Part shown: positions 1 to 9,214 of the stretch, one piece after another
Position numbering within the stretch: position 1 is the stretch's first letter
Layout of the letters: each line of letters begins with the position of its first letter
Translations under genes and position numbers: made by a program
NCBI GenBank assembly: GCA_963815375.1
Contig: CAWFGX010000001.1
Span: 2,108,001-2,172,000, forward strand
Direction: 5' to 3'
DNA from: JASHPR01 sp963815375
GTDB taxonomy: Bacteria; Actinomycetota; Actinomycetes; Streptosporangiales; Streptosporangiaceae
DNA length: 64,000 nt
Notes under the pieces: generated by a model
What the model saw: only the letters and a program-made list of their open reading frames with translations
Databases searched by the model: none
What the model was told of the DNA's origin: nothing

Positions 1-130
1 GGCGGGTGTCGTGAACGGCCGCGGCATCCAGCTGTTCGTGAGCGCAACCAGGACGATCATTAGTCTCGACGAGGCCCGGCCGCTCCACGATGTGGTCGTG
101 CTCCTGCCACCTGATACCGACCAATCCTGA
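1..130 (+). CDS. C-terminal fragment of an unidentified protein
   Basis: The frame starting at base 2 is open from the window edge to a TGA at 128-130 and gives 42 residues ending in LLPPDTDQS. Codon third positions are mostly G or C, as in the neighbouring genes, so this may be the end of a gene that starts outside the window. It is too short to assign a family. It ends 34 bases before the next start. It could also be chance open frame in GC-rich DNA. Confidence 0.35.
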   Translation, partial: AGVVNGRGIQLFVSATRTIISLDEARPLHDVVVLLPPDTDQS

Positions 131-164
131 TCGGCCAAGCGCGCCGCGACGAGGGGACATCATC

Positions 165-746
165 ATGACAACGCCTTATGACCCGCAGTATGGCCAGACC
201 GGCCAGGGCACGAGCGGCGGCGAGACGGGGTTCGGCGGCGCGCAGCCTGGCAGCGGCTACCCCGGCTACCAGGGCGGGCAGCCCTACCAGGACGCACAGC
301 CGTACCAAGGACAGCAGCCCTACCAAGGACAGCAGCCCTACCAGGGCCAGCAGCCCTACCAGGGCCAGCAGCCCTACCAGGGCCAGCAGCCTTATCAGGG
401 CCAGCCTTACCAGGGCCAGCAGCCCTACACCGGCTACCCGGGCGTCCCGGGCGCGCAGCCCTATCCCGGCGGGCAGCCCTACCCGGGCATGCCGCCCGGC
501 CCCGGCCAGCCGGGATTCGCCGCCATCAATCAGCTTCCCGGGCAGTCCCTGGCCGAGCTCGCCCGCAAGCGCGGCATGAAGCTGATCTACTTCGGCATCG
601 GCGTGTTCGCGCTTGGCCTGCTGCTCACTATCATCACCGCCGCGGCATCATCGGGTGGCGTCGTTTTCTATGGCCTGATGATCAGCGGAGTCATTCTCCT
701 GGTTCGGGGAGGCACGACTGTCTCAAGGTCCAAGAGGCTGCGCTGA
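165..746 (+). CDS. Proline/glutamine repeat protein with C-terminal membrane hairpin
   Basis: 193 residues. The ATG at 165 is preceded by GAGGGG with suitable spacing; an upstream in-frame ATG at 90 lacks that support. Residues about 40-100 are a low-complexity stretch with about seven PYQGQQ-type hexapeptides (18-bp DNA units), followed by Pro/Gly-rich sequence. The last 60 residues hold two hydrophobic segments (around IYFGIGVFALGLLL and GVVFYGLMISGVILLV) and a basic tail. This is the layout of small actinobacterial membrane proteins with a disordered cytoplasmic N terminus. The function is unknown. The near-identical repeat units suggest length variation by slippage. Confidence 0.8.
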   Translation: MTTPYDPQYGQTGQGTSGGETGFGGAQPGSGYPGYQGGQPYQDAQPYQGQQPYQGQQPYQGQQPYQGQQPYQGQQPYQGQPYQGQQPYTGYPGVPGAQPYPGGQPYPGMPPGPGQPGFAAINQLPGQSLAELARKRGMKLIYFGIGVFALGLLLTIITAAASSGGVVFYGLMISGVILLVRGGTTVSRSKRLR

Positions 747-793
747 CCCGATAAGCGCAAGCGGCTCGGCGTCATAAGGCGGGTACCGGGGGG

Positions 794-2488
794 TTAAAGA
801 CCCGGCTCCGGGTCCTGGCTACCCTGGTCGGCCACGGCGTCCCCGGCGCCCTGGACACCAGCGGGAACAGTGCCAGCCGAAACACCATCAGCCGGGACAC
901 TGCCAGGCGGGACGCCGTCAGCCCGCGCTCCGTTGGAGCCCGTCGCGACAGCCGGTCCTGCGAGGTCGGCCACGATCTCTGGCTCCCCGGTCTTCTCGGC
1001 CTGGCGCCACAGTGGCCCCCAACGCATCAGGCTGCCGCAGATGACCGCGCCTCCAGCGAAGAACGCTGAAGTCCACCAGAACCCGGTCGTGTACCCGTGC
1101 ACCGCGGCAGCTGCCTCAACCCCGGCGCGGGCCGAGGGCGATGCGGCGACAGAGGGGGTGAGGTGGACGGCCACGTAGGCGGCTGCCGCGCTCGTCGCGA
1201 GGGTATTGAGCAGGGCGGTTCCTATCGACCCGCCGAGCTGCTGGCCCACGTTCAGCGTGGCTGAGGCGACTCCGGCGTCATGGCGCGCCACCCCGAACGT
1301 CCCGGTGTTCATCGACGGCGGCATCGACAGGCCGATGCCCGCTCCGCTGACCATCAGTGGGCCGAGGACGCTGGAGACATAGCTGGTGTGCACGCCGATC
1401 CTGGTGAGCCAGGCCATGCCGCCGGCGGCGATCAGCATGCCGATACCCACCAGCAGCTTGGGCCCGATGCGCGGCATCAGCACGATGTTGGAGATCTGGG
1501 CAAACGTCATGACCATCGCGATCGCCGGCAGGAACGCCAGGCCAGTGACCACCGGTGAGTAGTCCTTGATTGTCTGCTCGTAGTAGGTGAGGAAGAGGAA
1601 GAGGCCGAACATCGAGGCACCGACGATCAGGATCGCCAGGTAGGCGCCGCCGCGGTTGCGGTCGAGCACCACCCGTGGCGGCAGCAGCGGGCTCGCTGCG
1701 CGGGCCTGCCGGACCGCGAACGAGACGACCAGCACTACCCCGGCGACCAGGAACCCCCACGTCGACGGCGTGTGCCAGTTATGCGTAGCCGCGTTCGCGA
1801 AGCCGTACGTCAGGCAGAACATCGACGCCGACACGAGCACAACCCCAGCCAGGTCCAGCCGCACCGGCCCCGTCCTGTGGTGGTGGCTCAGCAGCAGGGC
1901 CCCGCCGATCACGGCCGCGATAGCGAACAGCAGGTTCACATACAGGCACCAGCGCCAGTTGAGGTACTCGGTCAGCACGCCCCCGAGCAGCAGGCCAACG
2001 AGTCCGCCACCGCCGGCGATCGCGCCGTACACGCCGAACGCCCGGCCCCGTTCCCTCGGGTCGCTGAACGTCGTCGTGAGCACCGACAGCGCGGCAGGCG
2101 CCAGCATCGCGGCGAACACTCCCTGGCATGCGCGCGCGATGATGAGCATGGCGAAGCTGGTCGACGCGCCACCGACCGCCGACGCCAGCGCGAACCCGAT
2201 CAGCCCGGTCAGGAAGACCGGCTTGCGGCCGAAGAGGTCGCCGATCTTGCCGCCGAGCAGCAGCAGGCTGCCGAACGCGAGCGAATAGGCGGTGATCACC
2301 CACTGCCGGTCGACAGTCGAGAACCCGAGCGCCCGCTGCGCCGAAGGAAGCGCGATGTTCATGACCGTGAGGTCAAGAACGATCATGAGCTGGGCAATCC
2401 CCACGACGGCCAGAACGAGCCAGCGGCGCGGGTCGGGCTGGCTTGACTGGACAGTGGCGGCACCGGCGGGAACACTGCTGGCGGCCAT
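794..2488 (-). CDS. DHA2-type major facilitator drug exporter
   Basis: 564 residues from the ATG at 2488, which has GGGGG just upstream; an ATG at 2500 is the alternative. The protein has the EmrB/QacA (DHA2, 14-helix) pattern: LDLTVMNIALP in helix 1, GGKIGDLFGRKPVF in the first cytoplasmic loop (motif A), and a long helix array ending about residue 490. An acidic Gly/Ala-rich tail follows. It is inferred to export toxic organic compounds by proton antiport. It is transcribed divergently from a TetR gene, and two matched inverted repeats lie between them, so repression by that TetR and induction by a substrate is the likely scheme. Confidence 0.9.
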   Translation of the reverse strand: MAASSVPAGAATVQSSQPDPRRWLVLAVVGIAQLMIVLDLTVMNIALPSAQRALGFSTVDRQWVITAYSLAFGSLLLLGGKIGDLFGRKPVFLTGLIGFALASAVGGASTSFAMLIIARACQGVFAAMLAPAALSVLTTTFSDPRERGRAFGVYGAIAGGGGLVGLLLGGVLTEYLNWRWCLYVNLLFAIAAVIGGALLLSHHHRTGPVRLDLAGVVLVSASMFCLTYGFANAATHNWHTPSTWGFLVAGVVLVVSFAVRQARAASPLLPPRVVLDRNRGGAYLAILIVGASMFGLFLFLTYYEQTIKDYSPVVTGLAFLPAIAMVMTFAQISNIVLMPRIGPKLLVGIGMLIAAGGMAWLTRIGVHTSYVSSVLGPLMVSGAGIGLSMPPSMNTGTFGVARHDAGVASATLNVGQQLGGSIGTALLNTLATSAAAAYVAVHLTPSVAASPSARAGVEAAAAVHGYTTGFWWTSAFFAGGAVICGSLMRWGPLWRQAEKTGEPEIVADLAGPAVATGSNGARADGVPPGSVPADGVSAGTVPAGVQGAGDAVADQGSQDPEPGL

Positions 2489-2502
2489 GTGTACCCCCAT
2501 CT

Positions 2503-2560
2503 GGAGAAAGCATCTCCGGTTACAGCCCTGGAGACTAACAGAACCGGAGGTGCCATCTCC
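2503..2560. promoter_or_regulatory. Paired TetR-type operators between exporter and regulator
   Basis: Two 15-bp inverted repeats share one pattern: GGAGA-N5-TCTCC at 2503-2517 and GGAGG-N5-TCTCC at 2546-2560. Their centres are 43 bp apart, about four helical turns, so both would face the same side of DNA. One lies just upstream of the exporter start, the other next to the TetR -10 box. They are the best candidates for the binding sites of the TetR encoded at 2581. Confidence 0.65.
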
Positions 2561-2568
2561 ACTCGGGC

Positions 2569-2581
2569 TACGATGCTGGGG
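2569..2581 (+). promoter_or_regulatory. Leaderless promoter of the TetR gene
   Basis: TACGAT at 2569-2574 is followed by exactly six bases and then the GTG at 2581. The expected transcription start therefore coincides with the start codon, which also supports that start. No Shine-Dalgarno sequence is present. Confidence 0.6.
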
Positions 2582-3357
2582 TGAGCGGAACGGAGAAGCC
2601 GCCCCGGCCCGAGGAAGAGCACCGCGGGGGGCTCCGGGGGGTCGCCCCCCCGGACCAGCAGGCTAGCGCGGTCGCAGCAGGCGGCCCGCTGCCGGAACGC
2701 CTGCTGCGCGCTGATGCTGAGCGGAACAGGCAGCGCATCCTGGAGGCAGCTGCCGAAGTTTTCACGGAACGGGGGTTCGAGGCGACCCTCGACGACGTGG
2801 CTCGACGTGCGGGGGTGGGTGTCGGAACCGTCTACCGGCGGTTCCCTGGAAAGGCGTTCCTGGCCGAAGCTCTGTTCACCGACCGCATCGACGGGCTGGT
2901 TGCACTGGCCGAGCGTGCTCAGGGTGAGCCGGACGCGTGGGTCGCGCTGGTGACGTTCATGGAGCAGGCCGCCGGGATGCTCGCCGGCGACCGCGGGCTG
3001 CGGCAGCTGCTGATGTACGCCGCCACCCAGGGCCATGACCGCATCGAGTACGCCAGGGACCGGATGCGGCCTGCCGTGGACTGCCTGCTGAAGCGAGCGC
3101 AGGCCGAGGGCCGGGTCCGCGCCGACCTTGGGGCCACCGACATACCGCTGATCGAGTTCATGCTCGCAGCCGCCGCCGAGTACACCAGGGATGTGCGGCC
3201 CGGGGTGTGGCGCCGGTACCTGGCCCTCATCCTCGACGCGCTGGGCCCGGCCCGCGCCAGCACCAGCGTCCTGCCGGAGCCCGAACTGAGCCCCGGCGAG
3301 ATGGTCGAGGTCCTGAACTCCAACCCGCTCAGCCACTCCGTCCGCCGCAAAGCTTGA
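2581..3357 (+). CDS. TetR family transcriptional regulator
   Basis: 258 residues. The helix-turn-helix spans about residues 46-95 (RQRILEAAAEVFTERG, then DDVARRAGVGVGTVYRRFP), followed by a helical ligand-binding domain. It probably represses the divergent DHA2 exporter through the paired operators at 2503-2560. The N-terminal extension of about 45 residues before the HTH is unusually long and Pro/Gly-rich. Part of it is encoded by a GC-rich hairpin that resembles the repeat units at 38.6 kb, so the extension may come from insertion of a dispersed repeat. Confidence 0.9.
   Translation: MSGTEKPPRPEEEHRGGLRGVAPPDQQASAVAAGGPLPERLLRADAERNRQRILEAAAEVFTERGFEATLDDVARRAGVGVGTVYRRFPGKAFLAEALFTDRIDGLVALAERAQGEPDAWVALVTFMEQAAGMLAGDRGLRQLLMYAATQGHDRIEYARDRMRPAVDCLLKRAQAEGRVRADLGATDIPLIEFMLAAAAEYTRDVRPGVWRRYLALILDALGPARASTSVLPEPELSPGEMVEVLNSNPLSHSVRRKA
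2631..2654. repeat. Hairpin repeat inside the TetR coding region
   Basis: TCCGGGGGG at 2633-2641 and CCCCCCGGA at 2646-2654 form a 9-bp perfect stem with a TCGC loop. The flanking G-run and following CGGAC match the second hairpin of the 77-bp units at 38567-38720, so this looks like a dispersed short palindromic repeat. Here it is translated in frame. Confidence 0.55.
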
Positions 3358-3361
3358 GCAG

Positions 3362-3381
3362 GCCAGCAGCGGCCCGCTGGC
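3362..3381. terminator. Possible terminator hairpin after the TetR gene
   Basis: GCCAGC at 3362-3367 pairs with GCTGGC at 3376-3381 around an 8-nt loop, starting five bases after the TetR stop and before the convergent immunity gene. There is no U-run, as is common in high-GC actinobacteria. Confidence 0.35.
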
Positions 3382-3412
3382 AACCGTGAACCCGGCTGCC
3401 GGCTGGCCGCTG

Positions 3413-3943
3413 TCAGCTGGCAGGGGCCTGCAGGTTCTGGATCTCGTTGCGGTTGTAGTCGATCATCGCCAGGAAGTACTGGTCGAAGCTGGGATACCGG
3501 TCGATCTCCGACCCCGCCAGCCAGATGACGGTGCCGGGACCGGAGGAGGACCGTCGCGTCATCACGAACAGGTCGAGGTCGACTGGCGAGGCCGCGATCG
3601 GCAGCAGTGCGCTGCGCCCCCCTCTCGCGGCAGACTGTTCCTCCTCGAGGTAGCCCAGCATCTCCTCAGCATGCTGGAACCGCTCGCCGCCCAGCAGATC
3701 CTCGGACCCGAACAAGTCGACGGTCTGGTAGAAGGCAGGCCAGCCGTCGGCATGCCGCAGGAAGGCACGGTAGGAAGGGTCAAGGGCCTCGCCGAGGTGC
3801 GCCTCAACCTCCTGGAGCCGCTCCTCGGACGCGGCGGCACGGGGCGGGTGGTATTCCCAGAGCCGTTCTGTGTCGACCTCGGCCAGCCTCTGCTTCACCA
3901 GCGCCATAACGCCGATCCGGTCGTTCCAGTCAGCCGGTTCCAT
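3413..3943 (-). CDS. SMI1/KNR4 (SUKH) family immunity protein
   Basis: 176 residues from the ATG at 3943, which has GGCGG upstream; 3955 and 4009 are alternative starts. The segment LDPSYRAFLRHADGW and the later GTVIWLAGSEIDRYPSF are typical of SUKH proteins, the commonest immunity superfamily of bacterial polymorphic toxin systems (established knowledge). The gene follows the RHS toxin on the same strand and its start overlaps the toxin's last codons by 14 bases. That arrangement favours coupled synthesis. It presumably binds and blocks the C-terminal toxin domain in the cytoplasm of the producer and its siblings. Confidence 0.85.
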   Translation of the reverse strand: MEPADWNDRIGVMALVKQRLAEVDTERLWEYHPPRAAASEERLQEVEAHLGEALDPSYRAFLRHADGWPAFYQTVDLFGSEDLLGGERFQHAEEMLGYLEEEQSAARGGRSALLPIAASPVDLDLFVMTRRSSSGPGTVIWLAGSEIDRYPSFDQYFLAMIDYNRNEIQNLQAPAS

Positions 3944-6900
3944 AGAGCCGCCCATAGAGATAGCCAAACCGCATTCGGTAAGGGACGTAGACGAATTTAG
4001 TTGGCACATATCCCTCGGGATACGCCTGTGACCAGTAACCGAGGCTCATGTTGACCTTCGGGGTGAGCGGCATGTACTCGTAGCCCTGGGGCTTTCCACT
4101 CCACGTCGTGTCCGGTACGTGCCCGACGTGCATGCCCTCATAACTGGTATCGCCCGCCTTCCTCGCGGCGGCCCGCACGCGGGCCGCGTCCCTCGACGCG
4201 GCTGCTCGCAGGTCACCGCTGGTGGACGTACGGCCGGTCGGGTTCAGGTACCCGTCTTTCAGTGCCCGGTTGCTTCCCTCAACGTAGGCTCTCACCTCTG
4301 TCTCGTACTGAGCGGCCAGCTCTCTGGTAGCTGCCTTGGGTGCCCAGGCGTACACCGGCCCGCGCATGCTGCTTATCTGGTTGGGGGGGTCCAGTTTGCC
4401 GTTGCACGCCATGAGGCCAAACGGGTCGGCGAGCACGGTCGGATTGGCGACGTAGGCGTGCGGGTTGGAGTCAGCCGCCAGGCCCATCGGGTCCGGTGTG
4501 AGGTACCTGCCAGTGGCCGGGTCGTAGTAGCGCTGGTTGTTGTAATGCAGGCCGGTTTCGTCGTCGGCGTACTGGCCAGGGAACCGCAGCGGGGTGGAGG
4601 CGCCACCGGGATGCCACACCGTTGTTCCCCACAACGTGCGCTGCTGGTAGCCCGCGAGCGTGCCGTCGTCGGCTGTCAGCTCGGCTGGCGCGCCCGCCAG
4701 GTCGGTGACGATCGCGTAGAAGCGGTCGTCAACCTTGTCCTGGGGTGCACGGCGCCAGCGCTCGGACTGGGTCAGCGGGATGAACGTACCTGGCTCGTAG
4801 TCCCAGGTGATGATATGGCCGGCCGACTGCCCGCCGTCGCTGTCGCCCGCCGGCCGGGCCGGGCCCGGGAGGAGGTTGGCGAAGGTGGCCTGCTCGGCCA
4901 GGACCGGGCCGTCCCAGATGAATTCGCATCGCTCGGCAACAGCACCGTCGTCGCACAGGCGCTGCTTGGCGATCCGCCGGCCCAGCGGGTCGTAACGATA
5001 GCGCCAGGTGGTTCCGTCCGGCGTGGTCACCTCGGAGAGCTGGTCATCGGCGTCCCACTGATAGCGCCAGGTGTCGGGCTTACGGGAGATCCGCGTCCGC
5101 TGCCGGGCGGTGATGCGGCCGCTGGCGTCGTGCCGGAAGGTGATCCCGCCTGCCCGCGTGATCACAGTCCCGCTGTACTGCCGCAGACCCTGGGCGATTA
5201 CGCCGGCCCAGGCCGCTGCGGGGCCGGGCGGGGTGGGCCAGCCGGCCGCGATGACGTTCCCGGCCAGGTCATAGGCGTAGCTCTCGGCCCAGTCCGGCCC
5301 GGACAGCCTGGTGACGCGCCCGACGGCGTCCAGGGTCAGCTGGCGTGGCCCGCACAGCATGTCGTCCAGGGCGCGCAGCGCGCCGTCGGGCCGGTAGCGG
5401 TAACCACGGCGTTGCAGCACGCTGCCGTCGCCGGCGCCCGCAGTGACGACCTGGCTGGCCAGTCGCCCGGCCGCGTCCCATTCCTGGGCCAGCCTCGCCC
5501 CGCCAGGCAGTACCCGCAGTGTTTCCCGGCCAGTCTCGTCGTAGCCGAAGCGCAGCTCCGCCCGGCCTGCCGTCAGCGCGGCCGCCCGGCCTGCAAGGTC
5601 GTAGTCCCATCGGGTAACGGCCCCGGAGGGTGTCGCCCGCGCGACGCGCTGCCCAGCCGCGTCGTATACCGACCAGACAGTCCGGCCGTTGCAGGTCTCC
5701 GCTGTGACCCGCCCGGCCGCGTCCCGCTGAAGCTCGATCACCGCGTCCGGGCCGGCGGCCCACTCCAGGCGGCCTGCGGGGTCGTAGCCGAAGGTGGTGG
5801 CCGCATCACCGGCGTGGCGCTCAGTCAGGTTCCCGGCCAGGTCGTACGAGAAGCTCAGATGCTGGCCGGCAGCACCGTCCTGCGCGGTCAGCTGTCCCGC
5901 CAGGTCATAGGAATACCTGGTGGCAGCCCCGTTGAAGTCGGTCTCGGCGACCATGCGTCCGGCCGCGTCGTACTCGTACCGCCAGGTCAGGGTCGTACGG
6001 CCACGAGGGCCACCGGTGCCGCCTGTGCCGCCGCCCGAGATCGTGACACTGGTCAGCCGGAGTTCGGGGTCGTAGCCGAGGTCAGTACGGCTGCCGTCCG
6101 GGCCGGCGCGCGCGACCAGCGTGTCGAAGCACCCGTACTCCAGCCTCGTGACGCCCGTCATCCCAGGGCTGATCCCTGGCGTGATCTGCCCGCTGCCAGC
6201 CTCGCCGCTGGTCACGGCGTCCGTAGCGGCGACTGGGCCGACGTGGGCCACCAGGTTTCCCTCGCCGTCGTAGCCGAAGCGTTCCGCAGCGCCGTCGGGG
6301 AGCACGCGCAGAGCCAGTTGGCCTTCCACGGTCCAGGCCAGCCTGGTCACATCACCGCGGGGACCGGTGACCACTGTCGCGCGGCCGAACCCATCTCGCT
6401 CCGTCCGGGTGGTACTGCCGTCCGGGCCGGTCATGACGACCACAAGCCCAGCCGCGTCACACGTCACCGACGTGACCGCTCCGACCGGGTCCGTGACGCT
6501 GGCGATGTGCCCGCGCTCGTCCCAGGAGTAGCGGGTGACAGCCCCGTCCGGGCCGGTCACCTTGACCAGGTTCCCGGCGGTGTCGTAGTCCTGCTCCCAG
6601 GCTGCCCCGCTTGGCGACGTCACCAGCACAGGCAGATTCATCTCGTTGTACTGGGCGGTGGACCGCAAGCCGTCGGCGCGAGTGACCGCGGTCAGGTTGC
6701 CGGCCGCGTCGTAGCTCCAGCAGGTGACCCGGCCCAGCGGGTCAGTGCGCGACACCACCCTTCCGCGTTCGTCGTGCTCCAGCTGGGTGACGTTCCCCAG
6801 CGGGTCGGTCACCGCGGCCACCTCGCCGCGGGCGGTGAGCTCGTACACGGTCACCGCTCCGGTCGCGTCGGTGTGCGTGGTGACCAGGCTCTCCCTGTCG

Positions 6901-8936
6901 TAGCCGAACGTGCCGCTCAGCGTGCCGCCGGGACCCTCCCCACGCACGCACCGGCCGCTGTCGTCGTAGGCGTAGGTGTATGACCAGCCGTTGCGATCCT
7001 CCCACCCGGTCAGCCGGCCCACTTCGTCATAGCGCAGCCGCAGCGGCGCGGCCGAGGAGTTGATGACTTCGGTGAGGTCCCCCGCCTCGTCGTAGGTGTA
7101 CTGGAGCAGAGGCACGTCCGCGTCGCCGGGCGCCGCCCCGGCCAGCGCCATCCCGATGACGCGGCTGCCCGCCACCGCGATCTTGACCTGGTAGCCGCTG
7201 TCGTGGGTGACCGTCTGCGGCGCACCGTCCGGGCTGTAGCCGAAGGCGATGTGGTGCCCGGCCCGGTCGGCCACTGCCACCAGCGGGAACTCCCCCTCGC
7301 CATCGGGGTACAAGGCGAACCCTGGCCGAGGCTCGAACCGCCACGAGAGCCCGGCCTGCGGGTCGGTCACCGTGTAACCGCCCGAGTCGGGGGCCAGCGG
7401 ATACGGCTGCCCGGCCACCGGGAGCACCGGCTCCCCTCCGTCGCCGCTGTCACTCGGACGTCGGTAGCAGAGCACCGCCCCGTCCGCCATCGCGAACGCC
7501 ACCGCCTGCCCGGCGACGACCAGCCGCTGATCCAGCGTGGAGGCCCAGGACCGGCCGAACCACCGCCCGCCACGGTAGCTGGACCGGTGCGCCCGCTGAA
7601 GAACCAGCGGCAGCGCTCCCGGCAGCACCACATCGGTCTGGCCCAGGAACACGTCTCCGGTCGCAACGTCGACCGGGTCACCGGCCTTCGGCACCGCGTC
7701 CGATTCCCGTGCCGCCCCCGCCGCCGCATCCTCGGCAGCATCGGCGGTACCGGCTTCAGCGGCCGCGGCCGCGTAGGCGGTGCCCGCGCCCGCGTCGGCC
7801 GCTGCGCCCCCGCCGCCGGTGGCCAGCGTCAGCGCCGCGACCGGCAGAAGGCGCCCGAACTGCTGGAACGGGTCGGTTTCCCAGGCCTGCGGCGTCCCCA
7901 GTGTGCCGGTGACCAGACCACCGGGATGGATGATGTCGTGCCCAAGGCCCGCGTCTGTGGCCGACACCCCCTCGGCGTACTCGGCCAGGTGGGTCATGTT
8001 CCACAAGTCGAAGGGGTTCAGCGACCGGGCGAACTTCACCAGGTCGGCCGTTCCTGACACCACTCCGCTGAGCAGGCTGGCCGTCCCGAGGAGGTCTCCC
8101 TCGATCAGGTCGTGCGCGTCAGCACCGAGTTGCGACCAGAACCCCGGCTCCTTCGGAGCCAAGTCGGTCGCTGCGACCACTGTCCTGGCGGCCGCCATCC
8201 CGGCCTCGTCCCGGTCTGTCCGCGCAGCGGCGAGAATAAGCTGCGCCTGCGACCGCAGCGGGGCCCCGGTATCGACGAACGCACCTGGCGGCATCGGCGC
8301 CGGCCCCGGATTCTGGCCGCCGGCCTTCTTCGCCTGGTACACGCCCGAGTTGTGCTCGTAGGCGGCGAGGCTGGTGTCGTGGGCGGACTGTGCCTTCTCA
8401 GTAGCCGTGTTGCCCTGCTGGTACAGGGTGATCGCATGGCGGGCCTCGGCCTGGGCCGACTGCACCGCGGCAGCGAACGACCTGAGCGCTCCCGCCGTCT
8501 CGCGGCACGCGGTCGCGGCGTTCTGCCACTTCCCGGGCTCTGGGGCGAACTTCGCCTGGAACGCGTCGGCAGCCGCTCCGGTCCAGTGACCGGTGTCGAT
8601 GGCACCCAGCCCCTTCGCGGTTTCCCCGAACGCCCCGGCGAACGTCATCAGCTGGTCAGCGGTCTGCCGTAGCGCTGAGGGGTCGCCATGGATCAGCTCT
8701 GTCGGGCTGGTCGTCTGCCACAGCTGCGCCTCCGGGACCGACGCGCCCAGGGCGTTCGCCAGGTCGTCCCCGGCACTGTCCACCAGGTTCGCCACGCCGT
8801 CCAGGCCGGCATCGGTCAGCAGGCCGCCAGCTGCGTGCGCGCCGTCAGCCACTGCGGTCCCGACGGCATGGCTGACGTCCGATACCAGATGCACTGGATT
8901 AACTGCATGAAGAACGCTGCTGAACCAGCTCACCAT
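3930..8936 (-). CDS. RHS-repeat polymorphic toxin, probable type VII-linked export
   Basis: 1668 residues. Residues about 85-190 form a helical region with a WTG turn (WTGAAADAF near 118), as in WXG100-like export domains, and there is no signal peptide. A DUF6531-type entry segment begins near 420 (DPVDVATGDVFLG). Many YD/RHS repeats follow to about 1460, then the RHS core signature (TGLHYNNQRYYDPATGRY, then LTPDPMGL). The last ~155 residues are the variable toxin; they contain HVGHVPDTTW and LTPKVNMSLGYWSQAYP, which suggest a His-containing nuclease-like fold, but I cannot name the family. The shell should encapsulate the toxin for delivery to competitors. The next gene encodes a SUKH immunity protein. 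Confidence 0.92.
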   Translation of the reverse strand: MVSWFSSVLHAVNPVHLVSDVSHAVGTAVADGAHAAGGLLTDAGLDGVANLVDSAGDDLANALGASVPEAQLWQTTSPTELIHGDPSALRQTADQLMTFAGAFGETAKGLGAIDTGHWTGAAADAFQAKFAPEPGKWQNAATACRETAGALRSFAAAVQSAQAEARHAITLYQQGNTATEKAQSAHDTSLAAYEHNSGVYQAKKAGGQNPGPAPMPPGAFVDTGAPLRSQAQLILAAARTDRDEAGMAAARTVVAATDLAPKEPGFWSQLGADAHDLIEGDLLGTASLLSGVVSGTADLVKFARSLNPFDLWNMTHLAEYAEGVSATDAGLGHDIIHPGGLVTGTLGTPQAWETDPFQQFGRLLPVAALTLATGGGGAAADAGAGTAYAAAAAEAGTADAAEDAAAGAARESDAVPKAGDPVDVATGDVFLGQTDVVLPGALPLVLQRAHRSSYRGGRWFGRSWASTLDQRLVVAGQAVAFAMADGAVLCYRRPSDSGDGGEPVLPVAGQPYPLAPDSGGYTVTDPQAGLSWRFEPRPGFALYPDGEGEFPLVAVADRAGHHIAFGYSPDGAPQTVTHDSGYQVKIAVAGSRVIGMALAGAAPGDADVPLLQYTYDEAGDLTEVINSSAAPLRLRYDEVGRLTGWEDRNGWSYTYAYDDSGRCVRGEGPGGTLSGTFGYDRESLVTTHTDATGAVTVYELTARGEVAAVTDPLGNVTQLEHDERGRVVSRTDPLGRVTCWSYDAAGNLTAVTRADGLRSTAQYNEMNLPVLVTSPSGAAWEQDYDTAGNLVKVTGPDGAVTRYSWDERGHIASVTDPVGAVTSVTCDAAGLVVVMTGPDGSTTRTERDGFGRATVVTGPRGDVTRLAWTVEGQLALRVLPDGAAERFGYDGEGNLVAHVGPVAATDAVTSGEAGSGQITPGISPGMTGVTRLEYGCFDTLVARAGPDGSRTDLGYDPELRLTSVTISGGGTGGTGGPRGRTTLTWRYEYDAAGRMVAETDFNGAATRYSYDLAGQLTAQDGAAGQHLSFSYDLAGNLTERHAGDAATTFGYDPAGRLEWAAGPDAVIELQRDAAGRVTAETCNGRTVWSVYDAAGQRVARATPSGAVTRWDYDLAGRAAALTAGRAELRFGYDETGRETLRVLPGGARLAQEWDAAGRLASQVVTAGAGDGSVLQRRGYRYRPDGALRALDDMLCGPRQLTLDAVGRVTRLSGPDWAESYAYDLAGNVIAAGWPTPPGPAAAWAGVIAQGLRQYSGTVITRAGGITFRHDASGRITARQRTRISRKPDTWRYQWDADDQLSEVTTPDGTTWRYRYDPLGRRIAKQRLCDDGAVAERCEFIWDGPVLAEQATFANLLPGPARPAGDSDGGQSAGHIITWDYEPGTFIPLTQSERWRRAPQDKVDDRFYAIVTDLAGAPAELTADDGTLAGYQQRTLWGTTVWHPGGASTPLRFPGQYADDETGLHYNNQRYYDPATGRYLTPDPMGLAADSNPHAYVANPTVLADPFGLMACNGKLDPPNQISSMRGPVYAWAPKAATRELAAQYETEVRAYVEGSNRALKDGYLNPTGRTSTSGDLRAAASRDAARVRAAARKAGDTSYEGMHVGHVPDTTWSGKPQGYEYMPLTPKVNMSLGYWSQAYPEGYVPTKFVYVPYRMRFGYLYGRLYGTG

Positions 8937-9214
8937 GCTTCACCCGATTCATCCAGCTTTGGGATAAAACCCGGTGGCTGACGTTACGCCTGGTCAGCTG
9001 GGGCGGCAATATCGTTCACATGCCATTCATTACTAATTCGGCTGCTCATTGCCAGATCGAATCGGCTAATGGTCTCGTGCCAGCCGCGTGACCAGAGAAG
9101 GCAGACAGCCCGAGCCGGCCCGCAGGGTGGCTGCTGACCGCTGACCGCCAAGCCGCATTCCCGTTACCCTGGAACCCGCCGCAAGACGAACGTGGACGGG
9201 CAGGAGACGGGGCA

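Noticed and set aside
4119..6983. A 954-codon open frame on the plus strand opposite the RHS gene
   Set aside because: It is the antisense shadow of the RHS repeats; the product has no domain, and the minus-strand gene has clear RHS motifs and codon bias.
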